Positions 8,437 through 15,481 of a stretch of DNA of 15,522 nt are shown piece by piece. The notes beneath the pieces were generated by a model that was not told the DNA's origin, did no database searches, and was given only the letters and a program-made list of their open reading frames with translations. The DNA comes from Promethearchaeia archaeon. GTDB lineage: Archaea; Asgardarchaeota; Lokiarchaeia; Sigyniarchaeales; SOKP01. The stretch lies in contig JAHQWS010000307.1 in NCBI GenBank assembly GCA_029856295.1, positions 1 through 15,522 on the forward strand. The letters are read 5' to 3'. The first letter of the stretch is position 1, and every line of letters begins with the position of its first letter. Made by a program: the position numbers and the translations under genes.

Positions 8437-9579
8437 ATGCCCTCCTTAACGCTTAAGCAAATCTTTGACAACTATTTGGCTGGAAAAATTGACAAATCTT
8501 CTCTATTAAGTTATATCTTCTCACTTATTGAAAAAAGTAGTAATGAACAATTAAGATTAGAAGCTATTGAATTTTTAAGTAAATCTCAATTAAAATCTGA
8601 ATTAATTTTTAAATTCCTGGAAAATTTGTTAATTTCAGATGAAAATTATCTTATTAAAGCATATGCTGCTAAATATCTTATCATCAATTTTCCTAAAAAA
8701 GCATATCCACCGTTAATATGGGCGCTCAGAAATTTAGAATGGCCATTATTTAATGGCAATAAAAACACCGCTTTAAGCTCCATTTTAAAGCAATTGAGGA
8801 AAGTAAATGATGTAAAATTAATGTCTCTGCTAAATTTAAAAGAACATGTATCATATAAAGATGAAAATTTCTTTCCAAATAATGGAGTGTTAAATTTAAA
8901 AGGCTTAAATATTGAGAAAATAAGTGAAATTGAAGGAATCCACAATCTCATTAATCTAAAAGAACTAAACCTCTCGGGAAATAAAATTACAGAAATCAGC
9001 CATCTTGAAAATCTTATCAGTTTAAAAAAATTAAATCTTTCAGGGAACAAAATAAACGAAATTAAAGGCATAGAAACCCTTAAACAACTAAATCAATTAT
9101 ACCTCCACAATAATTATATATCCGAAATTAAAGGAATTAACAATCTCATAAATTTACATTTTTTGAACCTCGAAAACAATAGCATAACCGAAATTCAAAA
9201 TCTTCATAACAATGTAAAGTTAACCACGCTATACCTCAATATCAACCAGATTAATGAAATTAAAAACCTTGAATCTCTTCGAGAATTGTATTTCTTAGCA
9301 CTTAATAACAATAATATTAAAGAAATAAAAGGACTCGATACCTTAAGAAATCTAAGAATTCTACAGCTTGCAGGAAATAAAATACAAGAAATCAAAGGAA
9401 TCGGAAATCTAAAAAAATTAACCAATTTAAATCTGTACAATAATAATATTAATCAACTGAAAGACCCTAACTTACCAAACCTCTATTTCTTCAGCCTCGA
9501 TAACAATAATATCCCTAAATTACAATTAAAAGAATTTTATAAAAAACATCGAAAATTTAGATATTTCCAATACTTCTGA
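8437..9579 (+). CDS. HEAT-like/leucine-rich repeat protein, copy 1
   Basis: Predicted interaction scaffold; partner unknown. Residues 1-150 are alpha-helical and HEAT-like, with the block FKFLENLLISDENYLIKAYA around 58-77. Residues 152 to about 366 hold ten leucine-rich repeats, mostly 22 residues long, of the SDS22 type (LxLxxNxIxEIxGLxxLxxL). A cap rich in aromatic and basic residues ends the protein. No signal peptide or membrane segment is seen, so it is probably cytosolic. The repeats are visible in the DNA as diverged 66-bp units. It is a full-length paralog of the gene at 10101, matching repeat for repeat, and its N-terminal domain also matches the inverted gene at 9526-9990, which overlaps its last 54 nt. 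SDS22-like LRRs in eukaryotes bind PP1 phosphatase, but nothing here shows that role. Confidence 0.9.
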   Translation: MPSLTLKQIFDNYLAGKIDKSSLLSYIFSLIEKSSNEQLRLEAIEFLSKSQLKSELIFKFLENLLISDENYLIKAYAAKYLIINFPKKAYPPLIWALRNLEWPLFNGNKNTALSSILKQLRKVNDVKLMSLLNLKEHVSYKDENFFPNNGVLNLKGLNIEKISEIEGIHNLINLKELNLSGNKITEISHLENLISLKKLNLSGNKINEIKGIETLKQLNQLYLHNNYISEIKGINNLINLHFLNLENNSITEIQNLHNNVKLTTLYLNINQINEIKNLESLRELYFLALNNNNIKEIKGLDTLRNLRILQLAGNKIQEIKGIGNLKKLTNLNLYNNNINQLKDPNLPNLYFFSLDNNNIPKLQLKEFYKKHRKFRYFQYF

Positions 9580-9990
9580 TCTAATTTGGATTGTAAATTG
9601 ATGATTAACCATATCCAGAAGCGATTTTAAATGAGAATCTGTACTTTTTATAATCGCATTAGTAATCAGCTCGAAACATAAATCGCTTTCTTCCCTCCCT
9701 AAAATCCATCTAATTGGCTCAAATGCAAGTTTAGGATAATTTTCAATTATAATTTTAGCAGATAATCCCCTTACTTGGTAATCTTTATCAGAAATAAGTA
9801 CATGCTCCAGAAAATTGATGTATTCCTGACTTTCTGGTTTGATAATACCCATAACTTCGAGAGTGTCAAGTTTCAATGTTATATCTTCGGTAGTCTCCAA
9901 TATTGACTTTAAATAATACAAAGCAGAAGATTTATCAATCTCTCGCTTTTCAAATTTGCTATAAATATCGAATGGGTTTAAAAGAGACAT
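9526..9990 (-). CDS. HEAT-like domain protein, truncated paralog of the LRR neighbours
   Basis: A 154-residue protein lying inverted between two full-length relatives. Residues 1 to about 137 align with their N-terminal domain: shared features include REIDKSSALYYL near residue 16, FLEHVLISDKDYQVRG near 59 and an AFEPIRWIL stretch near 88. The homology stops just where the leucine-rich repeats begin in the other two. The last 17 residues are simply the antisense reading of the end of the LRR gene at 8437-9579, ending in TAA at 9526-9528. No LRR remains. The frame of the conserved part is intact, so it may be a functional stand-alone domain, for example a regulator that shares a partner with the LRR proteins; it may equally be a remnant of rearrangement. 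Start ATG 9990; AT-rich sequence at 10015-10030 could hold the promoter. Confidence 0.72.
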   Translation of the reverse strand: MSLLNPFDIYSKFEKREIDKSSALYYLKSILETTEDITLKLDTLEVMGIIKPESQEYINFLEHVLISDKDYQVRGLSAKIIIENYPKLAFEPIRWILGREESDLCFELITNAIIKSTDSHLKSLLDMVNHQFTIQIRSEVLEISKFSMFFIKFF

Positions 9991-10060
9991 CCAATCATTA
10001 TTTAAGAAAGAGATTCTTATAATTATGTATCAGGATTTTGAGAAAAGCAGCACTAATAAC

Positions 10061-10075
10061 TTAAATATTTATATA
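10061..10075 (+). promoter_or_regulatory. Putative TATA box for the second HEAT/LRR gene
   Basis: TTAAATATTTATATA centred about 33 nt before the ATG at 10101. Predicted transcript start is within about 10 nt of the ATG. The following bases (ATTCA, then TTTAAT) resemble those before the paralog at 8437, suggesting that the promoter was duplicated with the gene. Confidence 0.4.
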
Positions 10076-10100
10076 TTCACCTCATTTAATAAAAATAGAG

Positions 10101-11246
10101 ATGTCCCGTTTAGCGCCCAGACAGATTTATAACGACTTTTTGGAAGGAAAAATTGATAAACCTTCTCTAATTTACTATTTAATTTCTCTGATTGATAAAA
10201 GCAATGATGAGCCCCTAAGAATTGATGCCATAAAATTCTTAAGTAAACTAGGTTTTAAATCCGATTTTTACTTCAAATATATGGAAAATCTCTTAATTTC
10301 TGATGATAATAATGTTATTAAGGCTTATGCAACAAAATCACTCATCAAAAATTTTCCTAATAGAGCATTTAAACCTATTCATTGGGCACTTGAAAATGTG
10401 GAATGGGAATCAATCAACAATCAAAAAAAAATTGGAATAGATTCTATATTAAAAGATTTAAGAAATACTAATCACCCAAAATTAAATACCCTGCTAGACT
10501 TAAAGGAACATGTAGTGTTTAATGATGAAATTTTTCTCGTGAATAACAAAATTTTAAAACTCAATAATTTAGGTATTACTCACATTAACCAAATTGAAAG
10601 GTTAGAAAAACTCACAAATCTAAAAGAATTATATCTCTCCGGTAATACTATTCGTGAAATTATTGGACTTGAAAACCTTACAAAATTGAAAATATTAGAT
10701 CTATCGCACAATAAAATAAAAAAAATACAGGGTCTTGATACTCTTTTAGATCTAAATCAATTATATCTTAATTATAATGAAATTAATCATATTAATGGAC
10801 TCGATAAGATAATTAATTTAACCTATCTTAACCTTGACTATAATAAAATACTCGATATCGATGGCCTAAATCATAACGAACGCCTCCGTACACTGTACTT
10901 AAGCCACAATTCCATTTTTGAAATTAAAAATCTAATGACATTAACAAATTTATTTTTCCTCGCTTTAAACCATAATAAAATTAAAGAAATAAAGGGTCTA
11001 TACAATTTAATTAACTTGACGATTTTACGCCTTACTTATAATGAAATAACAGAAATAAAAGGACTTGATAATCTTAAGAAATTGACAACCTTAAATCTCG
11101 CTCACAATAAAATAAAAAATATAACAGAACCAGACTTGCCATTTCTTTATTTCTTTAACCTCGCTCACAATCAGATTCCTGAACAAAATCTCATACATTT
11201 CTACAAAACTCATAACATATTTACATACTTTCTCTTCTCTAGATAG
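10101..11246 (+). CDS. HEAT-like/leucine-rich repeat protein, copy 2
   Basis: Paralog of the gene at 8437: 381 against 380 residues with the same architecture. A HEAT-like N-terminal domain (about 1-150) includes the conserved block MENLLISDDNNVIKAYA near 61-77 and HWALENVEW near 93-101. Ten SDS22-type leucine-rich repeats follow, ending with an aromatic C-terminal cap. The repeats align one to one with copy 1, including the odd penultimate repeat (EPDLPFLYF against DPNLPNLYF), so the duplication was of a whole gene rather than a shuffle of repeats. Many repeats here use a histidine at the LxxHN position where copy 1 has other residues, so the concave binding face has changed. Start ATG 10101 has no Shine-Dalgarno and a TATA-like box close by. 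Function unknown; a protein-protein adaptor role is inferred from the repeats. Confidence 0.9.
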   Translation: MSRLAPRQIYNDFLEGKIDKPSLIYYLISLIDKSNDEPLRIDAIKFLSKLGFKSDFYFKYMENLLISDDNNVIKAYATKSLIKNFPNRAFKPIHWALENVEWESINNQKKIGIDSILKDLRNTNHPKLNTLLDLKEHVVFNDEIFLVNNKILKLNNLGITHINQIERLEKLTNLKELYLSGNTIREIIGLENLTKLKILDLSHNKIKKIQGLDTLLDLNQLYLNYNEINHINGLDKIINLTYLNLDYNKILDIDGLNHNERLRTLYLSHNSIFEIKNLMTLTNLFFLALNHNKIKEIKGLYNLINLTILRLTYNEITEIKGLDNLKKLTTLNLAHNKIKNITEPDLPFLYFFNLAHNQIPEQNLIHFYKTHNIFTYFLFSR

Positions 11247-11325
11247 CGACAATCACAATAACCTAATTATGAATTTTAATAACCACTTGACATCAAAAAA
11301 ACCTTACCCCCCACACCCCCTTTAA

Positions 11326-11338
11326 ATTTTATTTTTTA
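11326..11338 (+). terminator. Possible T-rich terminator after the second LRR gene
   Basis: A run of T with single interruptions about 85 nt after the stop codon at 11246. Archaeal termination commonly uses such tracts. No stable hairpin precedes it. Weak call in an AT-rich stretch. Confidence 0.25.
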
Positions 11339-11381
11339 AGACCATAAAATTTTTAACTCAATAATTACTCTAATATTTCGT

Positions 11382-11625
11382 CGATGGTATTTTTGTCTTA
11401 AAAAAATTATTTTTACCTCGAACCATCGCAAGTTATTGGTTGAGAAAAATATCTCATCCTATTGGATGACATACGCCAATAATGGCATTGGCCTCGCGGA
11501 AGTATATGAAACATAATTGTTAATACGGGAAGCGAGCTTCACCGTGCCAAGCATTGAAAATCGTGCTCATAGGAACATACCCCATTGTAAAATCAAACGT
11601 CCCAAATATAAGGTTTGATTTACAA
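11382..11625 (+). other. Hairpin-rich non-coding stretch upstream of 23S rRNA
   Basis: No credible gene lies between 11247 and 11723. From 11382 this stretch holds a chain of short inverted repeats: 11382-11388 with 11422-11428; 11454-11459 with 11464-11469 (TATT loop); 11475-11480 with 11487-11492; 11525-11532 with 11537-11545 (CGAG loop, one extra A); and 11585-11598 with 11613-11625 (13 pairs, one bulge). It is more GC-rich than the surrounding intergenic DNA. It is most simply the 5' external leader of the 23S precursor, but a separate small RNA is possible. No convincing rRNA promoter was found. Confidence 0.4.
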
Positions 11626-11637
11626 TCGCGAATATTG

Positions 11638-11700
11638 CCATATTTTATATTTTATATGCTTATATTCACCCTTAATACCTGAGCATGAGTAATCTGAACC
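11638..11700 (+). other. 5' half of the pre-23S processing stem
   Basis: Complementary, with interruptions, to 15221-15290 beyond the 3' end of 23S. Clear blocks are GAACC (11696-11700) with GGTTC (15221-15225), GCAT (11683-11686) with 15235-15238, CCTG (11678-11681) with 15240-15243, CTTAA (11671-11675) with 15251-15255, TCAC (11666-11669) with 15259-15262, and the 8-nt TATGCTTA (11655-11662) with 15270-15277. The blocks are in the right order for one long stem enclosing the rRNA, as in archaeal precursor processing. Confidence 0.55.
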
Positions 11701-12449
11701 TTTCCTTGAGTAGACGCCATGACGCCTCCGCTATTTGGTGGATATCTTGGCTTGGGCACCGAAGAAGAGCGTGACAAGCTGCGATAAGCTTGGGTTAGTC
11801 GCATGTAGACTTAGACCCCAAGATTCTCAAATAGGACATCCGCTTGCGGCCCATAAATCCGCAAGATTCCCATAACCGAAAGGTGAGGGAAGGGTAACCC
11901 TGGGAAGTAAAACATTTTAGTACCAGGAGGAAAAGAAAACAATAGTGATTCCGTGAGTAACGGCGAGCGAAAGCGGAACAGGTCAAACCGAATCCAATCG
12001 GGAAACCTTTTGGAGATGTGGTGTGTGGACCTCATACGACCTCCCTAGTGAAGGTGAAAACCTCTGGAATGCCGTGCCATAGAGCGTGACAGCCGCGTAA
12101 CCGCAAACTAGAAGGTTGATTTGAGGTATCCCGAGTAGTGCGGGATGGTTTTCTCGCACGAATGTGCCAAACACATATTGGCAAACCTAAATATGTCCCA
12201 AGACCGATAGTGAAGTAGTAGCGTGAGCGAAAGATGAAAAGTAACCCGGAAGGGTCGTGAAAAGTGCTTGAAACCAAATAGCTTAATAGGGATGCAGCCT
12301 GAAAGGATAGATTCTGAGCGAATGTGTTCCGGTGACGGAATAACAGAGCACAGAGGACTAGGGTTGCATCATCAGTCTGGAATCATTGGCCAGGGAGTTC
12401 TTAGTAGAGGCGAGCTTAAGTGTCTTGCGGCACGGAGGCTTAGGGAAAC

Positions 12450-12595
12450 CGATATTCTTGCAACCTAATTATCACATTAGGATGACCTACTCGTTATATG
12501 ATGGGCTCTGCCCTCTAAAAACGTTTAGCGATTTCTTCTAAGGGATTAGGCCAGAAGAATGGTCTTAAAGGGCCAAAAGTCTCTGTTATGATACC
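12450..12595 (+). other. Enlarged ES9-region segment of 23S rRNA
   Basis: Between the conserved GGGAAACCGA and GATACCCGAA sequences lie about 140 nt, where a haloarchaeal 23S recalled from memory has only about 60-80. The added part folds as a series of hairpins: 12464-12469 with 12476-12481; 12503-12506 with 12510-12513; 12515-12519 with 12524-12528; 12533-12539 with 12553-12559; and 12561-12564 with 12571-12574. Position corresponds to expansion segment 9 in domain II. Confidence 0.6.
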
Positions 12596-13570
12596 CGAAG
12601 CCGGTCGATCTATTCCTGGGCAAGATGAAGCCGTTCGAAAGGATGGTGGAGGTCTGCAGTAGTGCTGACGTGCAATTCGCTTACATGACCTGGGAATAGG
12701 AGCAAAAGGCTAATCTAGATCGGTGATAGCTGGTTCTCCCCGAAGTTGGTGTCAGCCAAGTCTCAAGCGAGGTAGCCAGTGGGGTAGAGCACTAATTGCG
12801 GAGTAAGGGGAAGAAATTCCTCGCTTCGCTCTTAAACTCCGAAACTGCTGGCGCCGTAGACCTTGGGAAACGGGTTGGTGGGCGTAAAGTCCATCGCCGA
12901 GAAGGGAACAACCTAGACTTGGGTTAAGGTCCCAAAGTGCAGGTTAAGTGTTAAACGAAAGGGCGTTATATTTCTAAAACAGCAAAAGGATAGGTATAGA
13001 AGTAGCCACTCCCTAACGAGTGTGTAACAACTCATTTGCCGAGAAATATAGCCCCGAAAATGGACGGGGCTTAAATCTGCCACCGAGACCCAAGAGCACG
13101 GGCAGAAGAATCCCGTGATTTGGTAGGGGAGCGTCCGGATTGCGCAGAAGCAGGTGCGTGAGTTCCTGTGGAGCGATTCGGAGTGCAGATCCTGGTGATA
13201 GTAAAAGCATAGATGGGTTAGAATCCCATCCGCCGAAAGGGCAAGGGTTTCTTCGCAACGCGTCGTCGGCGAAGAGTTAGTCGGTCCTAAGTGTACCCTT
13301 AACTGGACTACGCGAAAGGGAAACAGGTTTATATTCCTGTACCTCGGTGCTACACGCGGTGACGCAAGACGTTCTGCTAACGGTTCCGGGTAGGTGGAAT
13401 AGGGTCGTCGAATATCTCCCTATTTAAATGTATAAAGCTGGGGAATAGTGTAATACTTAGATCCAGCCAAAACCATGAATAGCCACCCAATTGTGGGAGG
13501 TTCCGCCAATCCCAGGACCCATTGAAAAGGCAAACGTAAGGAACACCGAGACCGTACCCAGAACTGACAC

Positions 13571-13600
13571 TGGTCAGTTCAAAAAGAAATGACCGTCAAA
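13571..13600 (+). other. 30-nt BHB-type intron in 23S rRNA
   Basis: Interrupts the universal GACACAGGTG sequence after GACAC. Central helix TGAC (13565-13568) with GTCA (13595-13598); 3-nt bulges ACT (13569-13571) and AAA (13599-13601); inner helix GGTCA (13572-13576) with TGACC (13590-13594). Cutting after the second base of each bulge, as the archaeal splicing endonuclease does, joins C13570 to A13601 and restores AACTGACAC-AGGTGCCCC. The outer helix is weak. It is too short to encode anything. Confidence 0.8.
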
Positions 13601-14490
13601 AGGTGCCCCAAGGTGAGTAGCCTAAGGCGTATTCGTGTAAAGGAGGTTAGGGAAATCGACAAATTAGAGCCGTAACCTTGGGATAAGGCTTGCTTGCGAA
13701 CTTCTGTACGCTTCACAGTGTACAGGGGCTCTCAAGTCGCAGTGACCAGGGGGGGACGACTGTTTAATAAAAACATAGGTCTCTGATAGAGCGAAAGCTT
13801 GTTTACAGAGGCTGATACCTGGCCAGTGGCAGTCTGATAAATCGCGGTTACAACCGCAGTAAGTCCTGCTAAACGCCGGGAGTAACTATAACTCTCTTAA
13901 GGTAGCCAAATGCCTTGTCTGGTAAGTTCAGACGTGCATGAATGGTCCAACGTTCTCCCTATTGTCCCAACCTTCTGACGATTGAAATCACACTCCGGCG
14001 AACGGTCCGGAGAAACCCAGCGGGACGAGAAGACCCCGTGGAGTTTTACTGCAGCTTGTTGTTGCGAATTGGAACCGGATACAGAGCGTAGTCGGGAGCG
14101 TCGATCCTACACTTTCGGGTGTAGGGGAGCAATCTTGGAACACCGACTTTCCTTTTCTGGTCCGCTAACGTCGTGAACGCGACGGACATCCGCAAGTGGG
14201 CAGTTTGGCTGGGGCGGCTCACTCCAGAAAAGATATCTGGAGTAACCAATGGTCAGCTCAAGCGGGTCAGGAATCCGCTGCAGAGTTTAAGAGCAAAAGC
14301 TGGCCTGACTGGATTCTGACTACCAAGGAATCCTGAGGCTAACGCCTGGTCTAGCGATCCTCAACGCTGCTTATGTGGCTTGTTGAGGTGATAGAAAAAT
14401 TACCCCGGGGGTAACAGAGTTGTCACGAGTAAGAGCTCCTATCGACCTCGTGGCTTGCTTCCTCGATGTCGGCTCTTCCTATCCTGGGAG

Positions 14491-14527
14491 CGCACATAGC
14501 ATTCATCTAGTCGATGGGATGCGCGCA
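14491..14527 (+). other. 33-nt insertion in the helix 91 loop of 23S rRNA
   Basis: The helix 91 arms GGGAG (14486-14490) and CTCCC (14531-14535) are separated by 40 nt instead of about 8. The excess lies between two copies of CGCA (14491-14494 and 14524-14527), so removing 33 nt would leave a normal-sized loop. The insert folds on itself (14499-14507 with 14513-14522, one bulge). A GCGC/GCGC helix borders it, but the bulge on the 5' side would be 5 nt rather than 3. It could be a third intron or a retained extension of helix 91. Confidence 0.5.
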
Positions 14528-14560
14528 GAACTCCCAAGGGTGGGGCTGTACGCCCATTAA

Positions 14561-14594
<34 letters not shown>

Positions 14595-14718
14595 TTCCAG
14601 ATTTCGTGAGGGCATGTGGTCGTTATTCGATTCATAGATATAAACGAGGTTTAGAATCCTATGTATGGATGGGATAACGGTCATATCACGGAAGTTCCGA
14701 TTAAGGACTGGACACGAG
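14595..14718 (+). other. 124-nt BHB-type intron in 23S rRNA (helix 93)
   Basis: Splits the universal helix 93 sequence GTCGTGAG-ACAGGTC in the peptidyl-transferase region, equivalent to a point between E. coli G2599 and A2600. Central helix CGTG (14589-14592) with CACG (14713-14716); 3-nt bulges AGT (14593-14595) and AGA (14717-14719); inner helix TCCAG (14596-14600) with CTGGA (14708-14712). Cutting after the second base of each bulge joins G14594 to A14719 and restores the rRNA exactly. The interior folds further (14602-14609 with 14686-14693). No homing endonuclease is encoded. Confidence 0.88.
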
Positions 14719-14850
14719 ACAGGTCGGATTCTATCTGCTGGGTTTGTTGGAGGACTGAGGGTAAGGGAAAATCAGTACGAGAGGAACATTTTGCCGGCGC
14801 CTCTGGTGTACCGGTTGTCTGACAAGGCATCGCCGGGCAGCTACGCGCTA

Positions 14851-14885
<35 letters not shown>

Positions 14886-14900
14886 GGCCCCGAAAAGAGT

Positions 14901-15004
14901 CTTCCATTCCTATTCCGTAAGAATAGTTTGCTGGGTTGATGATTTGGGTTGACTGGTTGATTAGGCATTCCTGTGAGTGCCGGAAGTCAACTGTACAATG
15001 GAAA
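14901..15004 (+). other. Enlarged ES39 (helix 98) segment of 23S rRNA
   Basis: A stem TTCCATT (14902-14908) with AATGGAA (14997-15003) encloses two arms. One is 14910-14915 with 14921-14926. The other is GTTGACT (14948-14954) with AGTCAAC (14985-14991), which itself carries the hairpin 14964-14970 with 14975-14981. In E. coli the corresponding helix 98 is about 25 nt. Branched, enlarged ES39 is a reported trait of Asgard archaea. Confidence 0.65.
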
Positions 15005-15074
15005 TGCAACAACAAGAAACAAGAAGTAGTCATAGCGCAAATGATTAGCTTGACGAACTAATTAGAGCGGGGGC

Positions 15075-15220
15075 TGGTGACAGCAACCGCGGGATTAGGA
15101 CGAATGCCCCCGTAAAAGACGGGGTTGGTGAGACAGGGGTGTACGTAGGGAGCTTTCGGGCGACCTATTTAGCCCGCTGTTCTCAATAGCATGAGTGTGT
15201 GGTGTTGAAAAAGGACTCGT
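15075..15220 (+). other. Structured 3' spacer of the 23S precursor
   Basis: About 146 nt between the 23S end and the 3' half of the processing stem, with no 5S or tRNA signature. Visible folds: GCTG-GTGA-CAGC (15073-15084, GNRA loop); CCCCGT (15108-15113) with ACGGGG (15119-15124); GAGACAG (15130-15136) with CTGTTCTC (15177-15184, one bulge), enclosing CGGGC (15157-15161) with GCCCG (15172-15176). GCCCCCG (15106-15112) could also pair with 15068-15074 at the 23S 3' end and so compete with helix 1. Confidence 0.4.
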
Positions 15221-15290
15221 GGTTCGGGCTTTGAATGCGCAGGAGTAATGTTAAGTGAGTGATATGTGGTAAGCATAAATGTGTAAATGG
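15221..15290 (+). other. 3' half of the pre-23S processing stem
   Basis: Pairs in order with 11638-11700 on the other side of the rRNA; the best block is TAAGCATA (15270-15277). Together the two halves would bring the ends of the precursor together for cleavage. Confidence 0.55.
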
Positions 15291-15330
15291 TAAGACGCGA
15301 TTGGTGAGGGGGTATGTTCCTGAGTGTTGA

Positions 15331-15346
15331 TTTTTTTCTTTTTTTT
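15331..15346 (+). terminator. Oligo-T terminator of the 23S transcript
   Basis: Seven T, one C, then eight T, about 40 nt after the processing stem. This is a typical archaeal intrinsic terminator, and GC content falls sharply to that of ordinary intergenic DNA from here on. Confidence 0.65.
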
Positions 15347-15419
15347 ACAATAAAGTTTCATAATTCTGTGTTATTCAATTTATTTGGAAATAATGATCAT
15401 CTTATACCATAGAGCAAAG

Positions 15420-15449
15420 TTTTAAATAGTATTTAGTCAAAATTAAATA
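15420..15449 (+). promoter_or_regulatory. AT-rich region with possible TATA boxes before the last gene
   Basis: Contains TTTTAAATA near 15420 and AATTAAATAG near 15440; the second is about 37 nt before the ATG at 15482, suiting a short leader. Weak by-eye call. Confidence 0.25.
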
Positions 15450-15481
15450 GTAACTTACTAATTAATGAAGTGAAATCCCCT

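Noticed and set aside
8646..9440. Minus-strand open frames of 141 and 78 residues opposite the first LRR gene
   Set aside because: They are the antisense of a repetitive coding region, with repeated Phe/Leu/Ser patterns mirroring the 66-bp units.
8890..11200. CRISPR-like or other DNA repeat array in the LRR region
   Set aside because: The 66-bp periodicity is coding LRR units that vary at the DNA level; there are no identical repeats with unique spacers.
11641..11665. TATA box and start of the 23S transcript
   Set aside because: The AT-rich sequence is promoter-like, but it falls within the segment complementary to 15262-15290, so it is better read as part of the precursor stem; the true promoter should lie upstream.
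15106..15124. Hairpin-type terminator directly after 23S
   Set aside because: The perfect 6-bp hairpin is followed by GTTGG rather than T residues, and the complementary stem continues beyond it.
15075..15330. 5S rRNA or a tRNA after 23S
   Set aside because: No 5S core motif, no T-loop/acceptor arrangement and no CCA-type end were found; the GGTTC at 15221 belongs to the processing stem.
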